Part shown: one piece after another, positions 1 through 11,040 of the stretch
How the letters are laid out: every line of letters begins with the position of its first letter
Numbering within the stretch: the first letter of the stretch is position 1
Source of the DNA: Allantophomopsis cytisporea
Lineage: Eukaryota; Ascomycota; Leotiomycetes; Phacidiales; Phacidiaceae
NCBI GenBank assembly: GCA_024752435.1
Contig: CP103025.1
Span: 496,001-560,000, forward strand
Direction: 5' to 3'
DNA: 64,000 bases
Position numbers and translations under genes: made by a program
Notes under the pieces: model-generated
The model's input: the letters and a program-made list of their open reading frames with translations, nothing else
Told to the model about the DNA's origin: nothing
Database searches by the model: none

Positions 1-1302
1 TTGATCGCCAGTCGAGGTCGCTGTATTGGACTTTCAGGAGATTCAATACCGAAAGTCGTCGTCACAGGTGACAGTGCAGGAGGTAACTTGGCCACGGGAA
101 TAGTAATGATGATAATCGAAGCGAACTCAACTTCTCAATATACCACTGAGGCGGACATATTACCTGTCCCCGAAGGACTGGTCCTCATCTATCCAGGTCT
201 CGACATGAATATTGGGAACTGGATGTCCGATGAGCAGATGTCCTTGATCAAAGACCGGCGGATGCGCAAGACGAATCGTGCTATCAACAGACAAAAGAGT
301 ATGCAGTATACACATGTGGCAAATACCCCTCACCAATCCGAAGAAGACCTTCGCACTCCACCTAATGGAGAAGGTAAATCAACTTCTCCTATCATAACTT
401 CAGAAGAGCTCTGCACTTCACCCGTTCCCGAAGCCTCCACGGCAGCACCATCCTACGTACCCAACGATACTGTCTCGAATCAACAGCCACGCCAACGCCG
501 CCCGAGTTCCCACCACCCAGAGCCCCTTCGTACCCGTCTCGCCATGTCATCTATGATCTCATACTTCAATGACCGCATTCTCACCCCCGAAATGATGCGT
601 GCAATGATAATTCTCTACATCGGGCCACACAACCGGCCTGACTTCAGCACCGACTACCACCTTTCCCCTATTCTCGCCCCTAACAGCATTCTCGCACACT
701 TTCCAAAAACGTACATCCTTACGGGCGAACGCGATCCGCTTGTAGATGACACAGTCATCTTTGCGGGGAGACTTCGACGTGCGAAGGCAGAGAAATTTAG
801 GGGCCTTAATGACAAAGATGTTGTCGAGGTCACGCTCATCCCTGGCATCTCGCATGGATTTTTGCAGTTCGCAGGTGTTTTCTCAGAGGGTTGGAAGTAC
901 ATCTACAAGTGTGGTGGTTGGATTGAAGAGATATTTGAGCGCAGTGATCGTCGTGCTGCCATGTCTATGCCACCCACACCTGTTATTGAATATCCATCAT
1001 CGAGTGGTGGGGAAAGACATCATCGTCGTATGCCGACTGAGAGTTCGGGTGATGAAGGGCTTGAGATGAATATGAGTCAGATCTCTAGAGGAAAGGCGAC
1101 TACACTACCCGCGAGAACGAAGGAGAGAAAGAGGAAGGAGAGGTTGCTTAGGGAGCAGGTTCAGGAGCATTCTAAGGGACTGAATAGTCGAAGGAAAAGT
1201 CTGGTTAGTTTGGCTAGTACAGATGACTTACTTGGACGTAGAATGCTTGGGATTGCGGGGCCGCTCACGGGGACGGGTGATGATGGAAATGGGGATAGGT
1301 AG
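1..1302 (+). CDS. HSL/alpha-beta hydrolase fold-3 esterase or lipase, C-terminal part
   Basis: The 3' portion of a gene that begins before the window; the frame is open from base 1 and ends at TAG 1300-1302 (433 codons seen). A GDSAGGN nucleophile elbow lies at residues 23-29, with the predicted catalytic Ser at 25. The acid is likely Asp245 in LTGERDPLVDD and the His is His285 in GISHGFLQF. These three elements in this order are typical of the hormone-sensitive-lipase-like alpha/beta hydrolases, which hydrolyse carboxyl esters. Two parts are unusual: a low-complexity Ser/Pro/Thr insert (about residues 85-185) between nucleophile and acid, and a charged tail after residue about 315, rich in Arg/Lys/Ser. 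The oxyanion HGGG motif would lie upstream and cannot be seen. The substrate is unknown. Confidence 0.8.
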   Translation: MIASRGRCIGLSGDSIPKVVVTGDSAGGNLATGIVMMIIEANSTSQYTTEADILPVPEGLVLIYPGLDMNIGNWMSDEQMSLIKDRRMRKTNRAINRQKSMQYTHVANTPHQSEEDLRTPPNGEGKSTSPIITSEELCTSPVPEASTAAPSYVPNDTVSNQQPRQRRPSSHHPEPLRTRLAMSSMISYFNDRILTPEMMRAMIILYIGPHNRPDFSTDYHLSPILAPNSILAHFPKTYILTGERDPLVDDTVIFAGRLRRAKAEKFRGLNDKDVVEVTLIPGISHGFLQFAGVFSEGWKYIYKCGGWIEEIFERSDRRAAMSMPPTPVIEYPSSSGGERHHRRMPTESSGDEGLEMNMSQISRGKATTLPARTKERKRKERLLREQVQEHSKGLNSRRKSLVSLASTDDLLGRRMLGIAGPLTGTGDDGNGDR

Positions 1303-3350
1303 ATTGAGTTGAGACTGCATATCAATAAGTCGGTTGAGTTTGCAATGTCTCGATGTATGTAGCCTCTCCTGTTTATAAAGCATATGTTTGAAATACTTCG
1401 ATGTAGAAGTGTGATTAGCATTTCAGTATATATACGAAGCTGATTGAATATCAAAGTGAATGAAAATGAAGATAAGCAGTATTAGTGAATGTAATACCTA
1501 TAATTTAGTCCTTTATAGCTCTACTATATAGCATTTTAAAACTTAGTATACTTCCAAAGTTGAAGTTCTATCTAATTTAAGTTCAGAATTATCTACTCGA
1601 TCGTCTTTATACTTGTCGATACTTTTATTTTACTTTATACCTTTAATATACTTTGCTAACTTTGCTTTTATATAACAAGAGAACAAGTATAGTAGTAAAA
1701 GATATGTGATTTTCTGTACGGGATAAGTAAAGTTGTTTATTTTATACCAACTTATAATTTCTGATATAGTTAGTAGCTAATAATCCTTTTCAAGAGATCA
1801 GAATATATAAAGTCGAATATTCTTGTTAATAATTACAACTATGTTGGCGTTGTAATATTTACTAATTTCATATACCTTGATAAATAAAGACTCCTTCCGT
1901 TTTTTAAACCTTTCTCTTGCTGATTTTTACTTAGTTTTAGAATATATTGATTGGTTGACTAATTTGGTTATACACGGCTCAAGCCGTCTGCTAGAACAGC
2001 TATACCAGAATAGCTCAGCTTTAGCCTAGCCACACGATAAATAAGCTTCTATTTATTATATAATGTAACTAGCAACCTCCTCTGCCGAGCGCTTTGACTC
2101 CTATCTACGTCTACGGTTGTCTGCTCTTGTTTAGGCGAGATGTAGAAGTTGCTATACCTTACTATCCTATAGCACCGACTAAAAGATTATATTAGGCTAT
2201 CCTTATTCAAATTTCATATAGACCAGGTACTGAATAATGACCTAAACAAGAATGCAAATTTCGAGACATAGAGCAAGCCCGGATACTAAATGATAACTTC
2301 AACAGAATCGCAACTTTCGAGACTCGGAGAAAGCTCGGGTACTAAATAATGACCTCAATAAGATTGCAACTTTCGAAACTCAGAGCACTTGAATCTGGAA
2401 GACTCCTGCGATGAGCCCGCTTAATATATATATACTAGCCTTCTAAGACGAAAGCAACACCAGCTAAGCTATAGATGCCGCTTTTTTTTGACGTCTAGCG
2501 CCGAGCCGGCATATTGCGAATCCAAGCTGCTAGCCAGAGACTGTAAGCCGCTATAAACAATCCCTTACCGATAATGTACAAAGGGAAGGAGCCCTTGTAC
2601 AACGATGTAAAAGAAGACGTACTAGATGCTACAAGCTTATTGCCATTAGAATTCACAGCTCAACTCTTCTAGAAACTCCGTCTCTAGAGATCCAACTCAA
2701 TGCTGCAGGACAAGCTATTTCGGCTCTGCTTCTGGTTGCAGGCACACTAGGGCAAGCAGCGACACCCCATCAGAAATGTCAGAAGTTGAGATGCTTACTA
2801 AGGATTAAAGGGGGTTAGAAAAACCAGCTACACATGTAGCTGGATCAAGGCAGGAGAGGTATGAGAGGCAGGAAGAATGTGAAACTATTGAGTCTGTTGT
2901 CGAGAAGTTCGGTGGTAAGATAAGTTGTGCCTAGTGTGTCGAGTGTACCTGACGTACTAAAATTTACAATTCTCGAAGATTCTACAGCTGCTTGTATACA
3001 CTAGAAGAAACAATAGTATTCTACTTTCTGAGCGAAGGGGAGGCGCTAACAGACATTACGTAAGATTCAAATATATAAAGAGGGTTCTTAAATTATATTG
3101 TTTCATTGCACTATACACTTATAAAGAAATTGGCGATCCTTCTATTATCTCATTTTATAATATTATTTGAAGAATCCTACATTATAGAAGCTCTCGAAGA
3201 AACAGCGCGACAGAAGATCTCGAGTTCTTTACAACATTAGGACTAAACAACGGTATCGATGATATACTAAAGGAGGAGATACTTCGACATGCTCGAATTC
3301 GTGTGATATAATACCTACCTCAGTCTTATCAAGTCATTACAAATACTCGT
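1303..3350. other. AT-rich degenerate intergenic DNA, no intact gene
   Basis: Both strands are broken by frequent stops and rich in TA. After the hydrolase stop there is ordinary 3' flank for about 150 bp, then strongly AT-rich sequence. Parts around 1970-2760 are less AT-rich and contain a short tandem repeat (annotated separately). No coding region is supported. By analogy with the LINE relic that follows, it is probably mutated transposon DNA, but I could not name an element here. Confidence 0.6.
2226..2390. repeat. Three diverged tandem copies of a unit of about 55 bp
   Basis: Three consecutive units share the pattern 'ggtactaaataatgacctc' followed by 'gcaactttcgagact' and 'agagcaagctc'. 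They start near 2226, 2281 and 2337, with lengths of about 55, 56 and 54 bp. Differences are mostly C/T or G/A. Function is unknown; the repeat sits in the transposon-derived AT-rich block and may be part of an element's untranslated region. Confidence 0.65.
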
Positions 3351-6060
3351 GACGCTGTCTAAAAGCGTCGTGAACTCAGGATAGACGGAGATATATCATC
3401 TTCTCTAGCTGAAGTGGATCATTCTACTCCGGTCTCGAATGCACTACTTACTATGCCTTATACATTAGTACTTGCTAATCCTTATCCCAGGATCAAGTCC
3501 CAGGTTATAGCACTTGTCGAAGCTGTCGACTTACAAAACGTCTATTGTACACCGGGCTTACAAGAGAGCAGAGAAAGAAACGTAAAGCGTCTTGAAAAAC
3601 TATACACGCCCTTAGCAGTATAACAGACTACCCGCTTCCCATTAAAGGGACATCGATCGTTGGCTGCGATACTACAACAGCAGCAGTAAACAGTTCAGAT
3701 ACGCCTTTAGTAACTACAGCGACTAATCTTTCTCCAACTAAAGAGAAGGCCCTCGACGAACAGAATAGTACGCTGAGTACGATTACTCGAGAAGATATAT
3801 CTCTAGTAACTGCCGAACAACAAGGGGTCAGTAACAATGAAGCTACCCTAACCGTTACTACTTCAATAAACTTAGATGAGGAGCCTCAACAGTACGGACC
3901 TGATAGTATAGTAGCAGAAAATAGTGAATCAGCTAAAGAAAAACTTGACGTAGAATCTATTCTAGAAGTTATCGAAATAGACGTATAGAGAAGATAAATG
4001 CTATGCTCGCTATATATAGTAATATTAAATCTGTTGAACTATAAAGATACTATTAGGATTATAATATTTGTCCTTCTGTGTTGCGTAATATAGAATTATA
4101 TAATAAAGAAGTATATACAAAGAATAGCAAATCTTAAGAGTATAACTGGCACCCGGATTATCCGTGTAAACTCCAAGAAGCTTGCCGGTCGTGATTTTGA
4201 TAGTATAGTTGGCAAAATTTCAAGGAACAAAACCGCCTGTATAGGGCTTGATATATAAGATACAAACGACGAGAGTTGGTATTAGGAGATAATCTGTAAA
4301 GGTGCTAAACTCCTCGATCCTACTACTTTAAAATCTTCCAAAGGTCTACTTGACGGGTTTAGCGTTGCAGAAAAAGAAAAGACCCGCGAGTTCATAGAAA
4401 AAATAGGTTTGGCGACAGGTAGTGAAAGCCAGGGGCTATATCGTAGCTATATCAAACTCTTATTTGACATCCGGGAGGCTAGTGTCGAACGTATTTTATT
4501 ACTAAACAAAAGAGTTCGACGGGTATTGCAAGATTTACCCCAAAACTAAGGAGCCTTCTTTCATCGATACAATTATATCTTGGGAAAAAGTATATAGACA
4601 GTATATAGATCAGTTGGAAGTACAGATACATACAAAGCGAAGTAGCGACTTCTCTGGCTAGTTTCTCCTAGAGCAACCTTATATTGTAGGCTAAGTAGAT
4701 ATATCTAATATAGAATTAGTATAACGGCTCTAACGAATAGCTTTTAGGTATAGAGGAAATCGAATTTGTATTTGACTACAAAGTTCCGGCGACTTCATCA
4801 ACGTATATAGTCGAGCTCTTTTCTAACAGTTGTACTTATACCGAAACTTTCTAGAACAAATCGACCTTTATTTCTCTTTTCCCTGTTACGTACACGACTT
4901 TCTAGGTGTGTCTAATTATTCTAGTGTTCTGAGGTAACTTCCTAGGCCTCTTTGCCGGTCAGGTTCGATATTGTAAAGACTAGTATCTTTTATCTATTCC
5001 TAGACCTATAGCAAGTCTTTGGTTGGATTACTCTAGAGTAACGAGGATACTCAATCAAATATATATCGCTAAGAACGATTAGAGTACGAATGTAAATCTT
5101 ATATAAGAAGTTGTTGATAGAAAGGAAGGAACTAGCTAATGTAAAACTTAGAGAGTAATGGTTTTAGCTAAGAGGGACACTATACCCTTTGAATAGCTTG
5201 TACGTCTTATATATAGATAATATTACTGCTTATATAGATACAATATACTCTTTTTCTTTACTATTGCTTATCGAAGGGAAAGATGAGATAAATTGTAAGT
5301 TACGCGCTGTAGAAGAATATATTACCTATTTTCTATGTTACTGTCTTTATATATTGCTGGTAACATATACTCTACTACGTACATATAGAATTACCCAACC
5401 CTACCTTTAGAAGCAAGAAAAACAACTCTAAAATGGGTTGGACTGGGACTAAACAACATTTATACAGAGCATTAGATACAATTAGCTATCGACCAAGCTA
5501 CACCGTTGAAGAGATAGTCTCTACAAACAAAAGCTATGTAAACAGTCGAATACAAGGAGATACAAGCAGAAGCCCAAAGATTAAAGCGCTAGAATAGCCG
5601 AGACTATATAAAAGCGAGTTGGGAGGCCTATCGTATAGCTCGAAACTAAACGGAAGAGTCATCAGTAAATCCCTGTGACAAGGCTATAGAGAGTCCTAAG
5701 AATATATAGAAGCTTATACTATAGGAGAGAAGAAAAGGATAGTGGTAACAACGATGTCAACGCTGAAGGACTCTATAACAAATAAAGAGTACCTAGAACT
5801 AGAGGTCAAAGTACAGCTCTTCAAAACAAGCTTCTTTCCGAGCCCTCTAGCACTACATCTTCGAGATGTAGACGAAGCTTAGTACCGAGATTAGATCTCT
5901 CTTCTAAACATTACAGAGAAAGAAATACTCTAGCCTATCCCCTTGATACTACTATTGAAAGCCGCGGGGCTAGATGATATTATAAATAGAGTCCTTTATA
6001 TAACTACCTCTCAAGTATATATATCAGGGGTCGCAAGGAAAGGTCAACAGATCTAAACGG
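3350..6060 (+). mobile_element. Degenerate Tad-like non-LTR retrotransposon (LINE) relic
   Basis: No frame is open for long, but pieces on the plus strand read as LINE ORF2. At about 5434-5660 one frame gives an endonuclease-to-RT linker with DQATPLKR, EYKEIQAEAQRLKR and WEAYRIARN. At about 5754-6010 another gives the start of a reverse transcriptase: TLKDSITNKEYLELE, QLFKTSFFPSP, NITEKEIL and KAAGLDDIINRVL, where intact elements have K-A-P-G-P-D-G-I-P-N-R-V-L. Stops at 5880, 5892 and 5931 are all TAG where Gln (CAG) would be expected, which fits C-to-T mutation by RIP. The 5' boundary is uncertain; a possible ORF1 piece with an open frame lies at 3414-3623. No 3' end or poly-A was found. Confidence 0.6.
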
Positions 6061-7748
6061 CTATACCTGCTATATAATGTATTACTACAATAGGCGATTT
6101 AGGCGGTACCCTCGCTAGAAGTTTTTGATATTTAACCTCCTCATATACCGGAAGTCCAGTAGTTTAGCTCGGTTTTATATATCAAAGGTATCAGGTCTAA
6201 AAAATCTTACCCGTGAAGAGCTTACAGGAGGCCTTCCAGACAGCCGACTGAGCGAACCTAAACTAGTATACGCCTGTCTTTACGATCGGATAGATAGTTA
6301 ATACAGCACTTTAAACATAAGGTAACTAATAGAAAGTACGTAAAACGACATATATATATATATATATATAAATTGTAAATACCCAAGAAACGTATTACTT
6401 TACTCTTGTAAAAGACGGGGTTTAATACTTTTTGTGCCGACCCCAAGTCTACTGTAGTAATTACCTTCTCAATTTAATATTCGCTGGCTGAAAAAGAAAT
6501 GTAGGACCCTATAAGTATCAGGTAGATAACATCTGGCTATAATAAGAATATAAGCTTGTAATACAGCAGTCATTTACAATTGTATAAGAAATTTGCTTCG
6601 TGTATTGATAAGTTGGAGATATATAGGACTTATTGCTTGTAAGGGCCATCTTAGATACTACCTCTGCTTTTCGGATATCAGTATTGTGTGGAGGAGATCT
6701 TTTAACCAAGGTTGTAGCGTCAAAGGTAAGATAGGTATTGTAACAGCGGTCACTAAAAGCTATAGCTCAAAGTATATACCGGTAAAAGTATAGAATAATA
6801 AACTAAAGAGTAGGAGAAGGTTTAAGCTCGAAGAACTATAAATATAGAAGCTCCCTAGCTTAGTTGACCTGACGAAGGGATAGCTTGTCTAGCTGTATCA
6901 GGTAACCTCTAATTTTATAGCAAAAAGGTATTATGTTGATATTCTTTTTGTTATAGGTTTTGGGTTTTGAGCGTCGCTGACATCTATAAAAGAGCTTCTT
7001 ATCCGTAGTAACTATCGACGACTCTATAATCGAGAATTATTCTATTATTTTAGGCTTGGAGCTTAAGTCTTGGTGATTAGAAGGCGAGATATCTGGTGGA
7101 TTACCCTCTTACCGGCAACGACTTATGGAACTTAATCCTGATGTATATACCAATATATTACACCAACAACGGCATGATATTTTATATACAAGTGCAGTTT
7201 AGGCAAGCCCTTACAGTCAAATAGCTAATACTCCAATCCGAACGATTGTAGCTTTTAAACAGGATATATATCCACTAGAATTGCTACAAACAATATAAGT
7301 AGCTCGATAATACATTCAAATTATTGCTTTATCCATCTCCAATTGGCACTTTATGTCTACTTGAAATAACCCATGATTAAGTGTGGTATTCATTTACAGA
7401 AAATGATTTTCACGTTCCCCACGCCTGTAGGAATCTCAGACACATATAAGATGCAATAGGGTAGAGTATTTAAGAAAGGAATTCAATTCGTGGTTACTTT
7501 ACTATTGTGATGTGATGTGAAAAACTGTTAAAAGACGAGTGCACAATACACTTGACATTGCCTAAGAAAACTTGATAGTGAGAACAACTTGATTTGGCTA
7601 CTCTGGAAAAAAAAATTCCACTTGAATATAGTGAACAACTCAAGCACCCTAATTACGGTGTAGGTGTAGTACAATAGGATTACACCACACTATTACTATA
7701 GCGACCAAATTGGGGCAGCTCTGAACATCCCAATCAACAACTGAACCC
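6060..7748. other. AT-rich block, no gene seen; TA microsatellite near 6350-6371
   Basis: This continues the mutated block downstream of the LINE relic. Plus-strand fragments are too broken to identify, although the rest of a reverse transcriptase would be expected here. A run of about ten TA dinucleotides lies at 6350-6371. From about 7340 composition becomes more ordinary and leads into the 3' side of the small secreted-protein gene. Confidence 0.5.
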
Positions 7749-7924
7749 TTATATAAATAAACAGCGATCGCCTAATCGTAGCGTGTGAAGGGGGCCGGAG
7801 AGGAGAGAGCGAGAAGCAGGAGAGAGGCAGGCATTGCCTAGCGTGAAATCGATCGAGTGGCATCTGAAACGTTTGTTCAGGCTCTCATAGGCAGCTGTGT
7901 GCGAAGTGATGCTGTCCGACCCAG

Positions 7925-8506
7925 CTAACATGTTACGGAAGTGGCTGGATAAGAACTGGGATTTGCGGTCAATCTAAGGTGGCCAGTCCATGTGCCTCCG
8001 TGGGAGAATTGGCAACAGCCTCTCACTGCGCTGGCCTTGTTTAGCTTTGTAGCACAGTTCTTAACCGCAGTCTCGATCTTGGCTAGAATCGCCGTTGTGT
8101 CGCAGTTTGATCTCGTAGTAGTGGCCTCGTAAGCGTAGCCTTCATAGTATCCATCGTCTGAGTCCGTACCATAGGTGAGAGTACAAGAGTTGGCGTCTGA
8201 CTTGGCCTTTATCTTCGCGGCTATGTTGTCATAGAGGGTGACTGCCGAGTTGCCTGCGATGACTGCCGTTAACCCTGTTGTGGCTACTGTAGATGCGGCT
8301 ACCACAACATCAATCCAGTTTTGCCTAGCTTGTAGACCGGTGGTATTAAGAAGAGGCGAGGTATCCATTAAGACGTCTGGAATCACAGCAAAGGATATAT
8401 TCCAAGGCGCAATCATCTCTGCCGAGGTATCGAAGTCCACAGTGACATTTAGTTGAGCCTTAACCAAAGTAGAAATAAGCCCAGTAAACCAAAAAACGCG
8501 AAGCAT
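7925..8506 (-). CDS. Small secreted cysteine-containing protein (possible CSS2-like C-terminal domain)
   Basis: Intronless, 193 residues, ATG 8506-8504 and TAG 7927-7925. The N-terminus MLRVFWFTGLISTLVKA looks like a signal peptide, with cleavage likely before QLNVTV. N-glycosylation sequons (NVT, NIS, NTT) follow. The mature protein has six cysteines; the C-terminal part GCCQFSHGGTWTGHLRLT ending in VTC recalls the C-terminal domain of fungal secreted CSS2-like proteins. That family assignment is from memory of the motif and is tentative; function is unknown. The gene sits alone between transposon-derived blocks, and such isolation is common for candidate effectors or other fast-evolving secreted proteins. 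A TATA-like site lies about 180 bp upstream. Confidence 0.65.
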   Translation of the reverse strand: MLRVFWFTGLISTLVKAQLNVTVDFDTSAEMIAPWNISFAVIPDVLMDTSPLLNTTGLQARQNWIDVVVAASTVATTGLTAVIAGNSAVTLYDNIAAKIKAKSDANSCTLTYGTDSDDGYYEGYAYEATTTRSNCDTTAILAKIETAVKNCATKLNKASAVRGCCQFSHGGTWTGHLRLTANPSSYPATSVTC

Positions 8507-8687
8507 TTTGTTGATGTTGTCCAGTAACCGACTAACAATCTGATCACCACTGTTCCCAAGATTGTTCCGAAAGTTGACACTGCAAGGGCCTTGTCGCTTG
8601 TAAACAACATGTGGAAGAATTGAGGCGAAATAGTTGTTTCTGTGCTATGGCGGTACTATGTGTTACTCAGACTCGGGTTTAAAGGTC

Positions 8688-8695
8688 TATTTATA
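8688..8695 (-). promoter_or_regulatory. TATA-like box upstream of the small secreted-protein gene
   Basis: The minus strand reads TATAAATA about 180 bp upstream of the ATG at 8506. It matches the TATA consensus, but the distance to a transcription start is unknown. Confidence 0.3.
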
Positions 8696-8783
8696 TTTGC
8701 CTACTTCAAAAATAAAAACCAGTCAAGTCGGCTTTTCCTTATGTTTGCTTACTTAGACAAGTAAATAACCAATACGACATATC

Positions 8784-8833
8784 CACTCTCGGGTCCACTA
8801 TGGGAATTCACTCTCAGGTCCACCATGGGAGTA
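8784..8833. repeat. Tandem duplication of a 25-bp unit
   Basis: Two adjacent 25-bp units begin cactctc.ggtccac.atggga. They differ at a few positions, mainly A/G or C/T. They lie in the upstream region of the secreted-protein gene, so they could be a duplicated promoter element or part of a mobile element. Confidence 0.6.
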
Positions 8834-8866
8834 ATCATACATATATCTACTTACTAGTCTACTTTC

Positions 8867-8952
8867 ACTTGGTAACAACTGAAATATTACATTTACATAA
8901 ACATACACACTAAAAATCCGTGGTCAGTGTAACATTTCAGTTGTTACCAAGT
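8867..8952. repeat. Near-perfect inverted repeat, 25-bp arms and 36-nt loop
   Basis: The left arm (8867-8891) begins acttggtaacaactgaaat and the right arm (8928-8952) is its reverse complement with one G/A difference. The hairpin directly precedes a Tc1/mariner-like terminal repeat at 8959. It may be a tiny MITE or a remnant of a nested insertion. No target-site duplication is evident. Confidence 0.75.
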
Positions 8953-8958
8953 AACTTA

Positions 8959-8984
8959 CAGTGGGCGGTCAAAAGTATTCTTAC
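8959..8984 (+). mobile_element. Solo Tc1/mariner-like terminal repeat
   Basis: TA is followed by cagtgggcggtcaaaagtat. This closely matches the terminal repeat of the MITE at 9428, which begins with (c/t)agt(a/g)ggtg(a/g)ccagaagtat. No inverted partner was found in the next several hundred bases, so this looks like a truncated copy. An (AAAAG)n tract follows at 9044-9076. Confidence 0.5.
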
Positions 8985-9043
8985 GCATCTTTGCTTAACA
9001 CATTTTTTTACGGTCTTCATCTTAGAGGGGAAGAAGGAAGAAA

Positions 9044-9076
9044 GACAAGAAAAGAAAAGAAAAGAAAAGAAAAGAA
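9044..9076. repeat. (AAAAG)n microsatellite
   Basis: About six repeats of AAAAG. Open frames through it are repeat-coded Lys/Arg/Glu runs and are not treated as genes. Confidence 0.8.
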
Positions 9077-9427
9077 GGCGGCACAGTCTAGAGAAGTTGC
9101 TCTTCAGCAGCTTACTTTCCTTGCTGGTGGAGTGTTCAATCGCTAACGTCTAAATCATCTGGCAAGGAATGGAAGCTTTTCTATTGCTTTTTGGCTGTTA
9201 TCAGGACCTTGAGGGTAGAGAGAGGCATCGGTGATATATATATTATGGGTACTTCAGTCCGTAAGCTTTACTGACATGCCCTACCTTGTACACTTCACCT
9301 TATTCATCAATGACCTCCGAGCCGCAGCTCGAACTACTCAACATTTACAAGGAACATGCATACTGTATCTGTCTATGTCTTCCTGCCTCTGCAGAATGTA
9401 GAAAGTGTATACGAGTACAAGTATATA

Positions 9428-9576
9428 TAGTGGGTGGCCAGAAGTATTCGTACTGTCCATGCCTGAGTCCCCATATATATAGCCATTTAGCTCATCTTAT
9501 TCGTCGAAGGAGGTTTTTATGCACAAAATATGGGTGTTCAGGCACGGACAGTACAAATACTTCTGGTCACCTACTG
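9428..9576. mobile_element. 149-bp MITE with 39-bp inverted repeats, TA target duplication
   Basis: Left repeat 9428-9466 and right repeat 9538-9576 are reverse complements at 34 of 39 positions; all five mismatches are transitions. TA dinucleotides flank both ends (9426-9427 and 9577-9578), the duplication typical of Tc1/mariner insertions. The 71-bp interior has no coding capacity, so it is a non-autonomous element that would need a transposase from elsewhere. The repeat sequence is shared with the solo end at 8959. Confidence 0.8.
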
Positions 9577-9578
9577 TA

Positions 9579-11040
9579 CATACACTGAAAACGCACTCTA
9601 CTTCGCAGGGGTCTCCTACCCTTGGTGTTGGTGTCTATACAGAAGATTGTGCTGTGGTACTGCGGACTTTAAATGTGGCTCGGACATCTCGTTCAGAATG
9701 CCTTTATCTATGCGAGTGCGTGCAAAATGAAGCTACGGCCCTTCATACCCGTAGGGCTCTGAAGGAAACGCTACGTCCGTATGAATGTCCAAGCATCAAT
9801 CCCGACTCCCTGCTTTTCTTTTCTACGAATTAGCCAACACCATGCCCAAAAAGAGCCCCACGTCAACAAGAAGCTTCTTTGAGGACGCCTTTCTCCTGGT
9901 AACGGTGACATTTAGTGACCGTTTCGCCGACTTGACTCTGCAGCTGTTCCTGAGAAATTTCCTAAAAATACAGCCTTTACGAACGGATCGATATCTCTAC
10001 GTTATATTAAGGCTGTAACTGTCGACGACGAGTGTGTAAATACGAGATCAAGATAGGCTTCGAGAAGACCCGAGAAGACTAAAATCAAGCATAGAATGGG
10101 AGTGGCTGCTGCTAGTGTCCCCGGCTGCCGAACTCTCCTGCACATTGTCGGCCTCAGAACCAAGGCCACAGCAGATTACGGAAGAACTGGCCTCCATAGC
10201 AATAGCAGTTACGGTCCGTATTCAATGATGAAGAAGGAGCGTATCAAGTAGTATAAGTAGAGCTTCTACGGTGGGGATTCTCTTAGCTAGAAAATCATCA
10301 ATTCAAGGAACCAATTTTGCTTTGTCAACTTCGTTTTGGAAACGTGACAATACTCCAGCGCCGGTCCGCTCCTCTTCAACATGTTGACAAGCACGACTGC
10401 AGGGTCTTTTACAGCAGTACACCATGCTCATCTTTAGTACTACGTTGCTATACAACAACATCATTAGTGACAATGCTCGTGAGCAACATTAAAGTATGCC
10501 TGAGCATTCGGGGACAGACCGCGTTACAGCAGTCAATACCTACGGACAACGTTGAACATGTTAGAGCTACTGTAAGGAAACAGGAGTCTTATCTGAGATC
10601 TGTAACCTTTTAGTCATCGTACGTTTGTGTTACAGCCGTATAAACCAAGATTACAGCAGTACTAGTTACAACTATAATATAAGCCTCATGAAAGGAAGTC
10701 ACGAGGACAAGGGTCACATAATGGATAGTTGGATAGTTAGATAGTCAGAATACATAGTTAGGCTAGCTAACTAGCCCCTACTATTCCCCTAAGAGCAGGA
10801 TGCTACTATATAGATCTCATTAATTCCTAAGTAGATAGGAGCTTCGTACTCAACTTTAATTAACACTTTGTTGCCTACCTTTGCCTACCTCGCTTTAATA
10901 TTAAGTTACGTGCTTTAATAAGTAATAGCTACTTAACTTGTTTTACTAGAGAGCCCCTACCTCTTTGAATATCGTGCTAGTATATTTACCCCGCTAAGAA
11001 GCCTGTGCTTTACTACCTACCTAGTAGTAAGGACGTAATA
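9579..11040. other. Repeat-like region without a supported gene
   Basis: Several short open frames exist but none shows a recognisable domain. The decamer ttacagcagt recurs near 10410, 10525 and 10650, which suggests repeat-derived DNA. From about 10720 the sequence is AT-rich and carries GATAGTTA-type short repeats; the decayed 3' part of the DUF3435 relic may extend into it. Confidence 0.45.
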
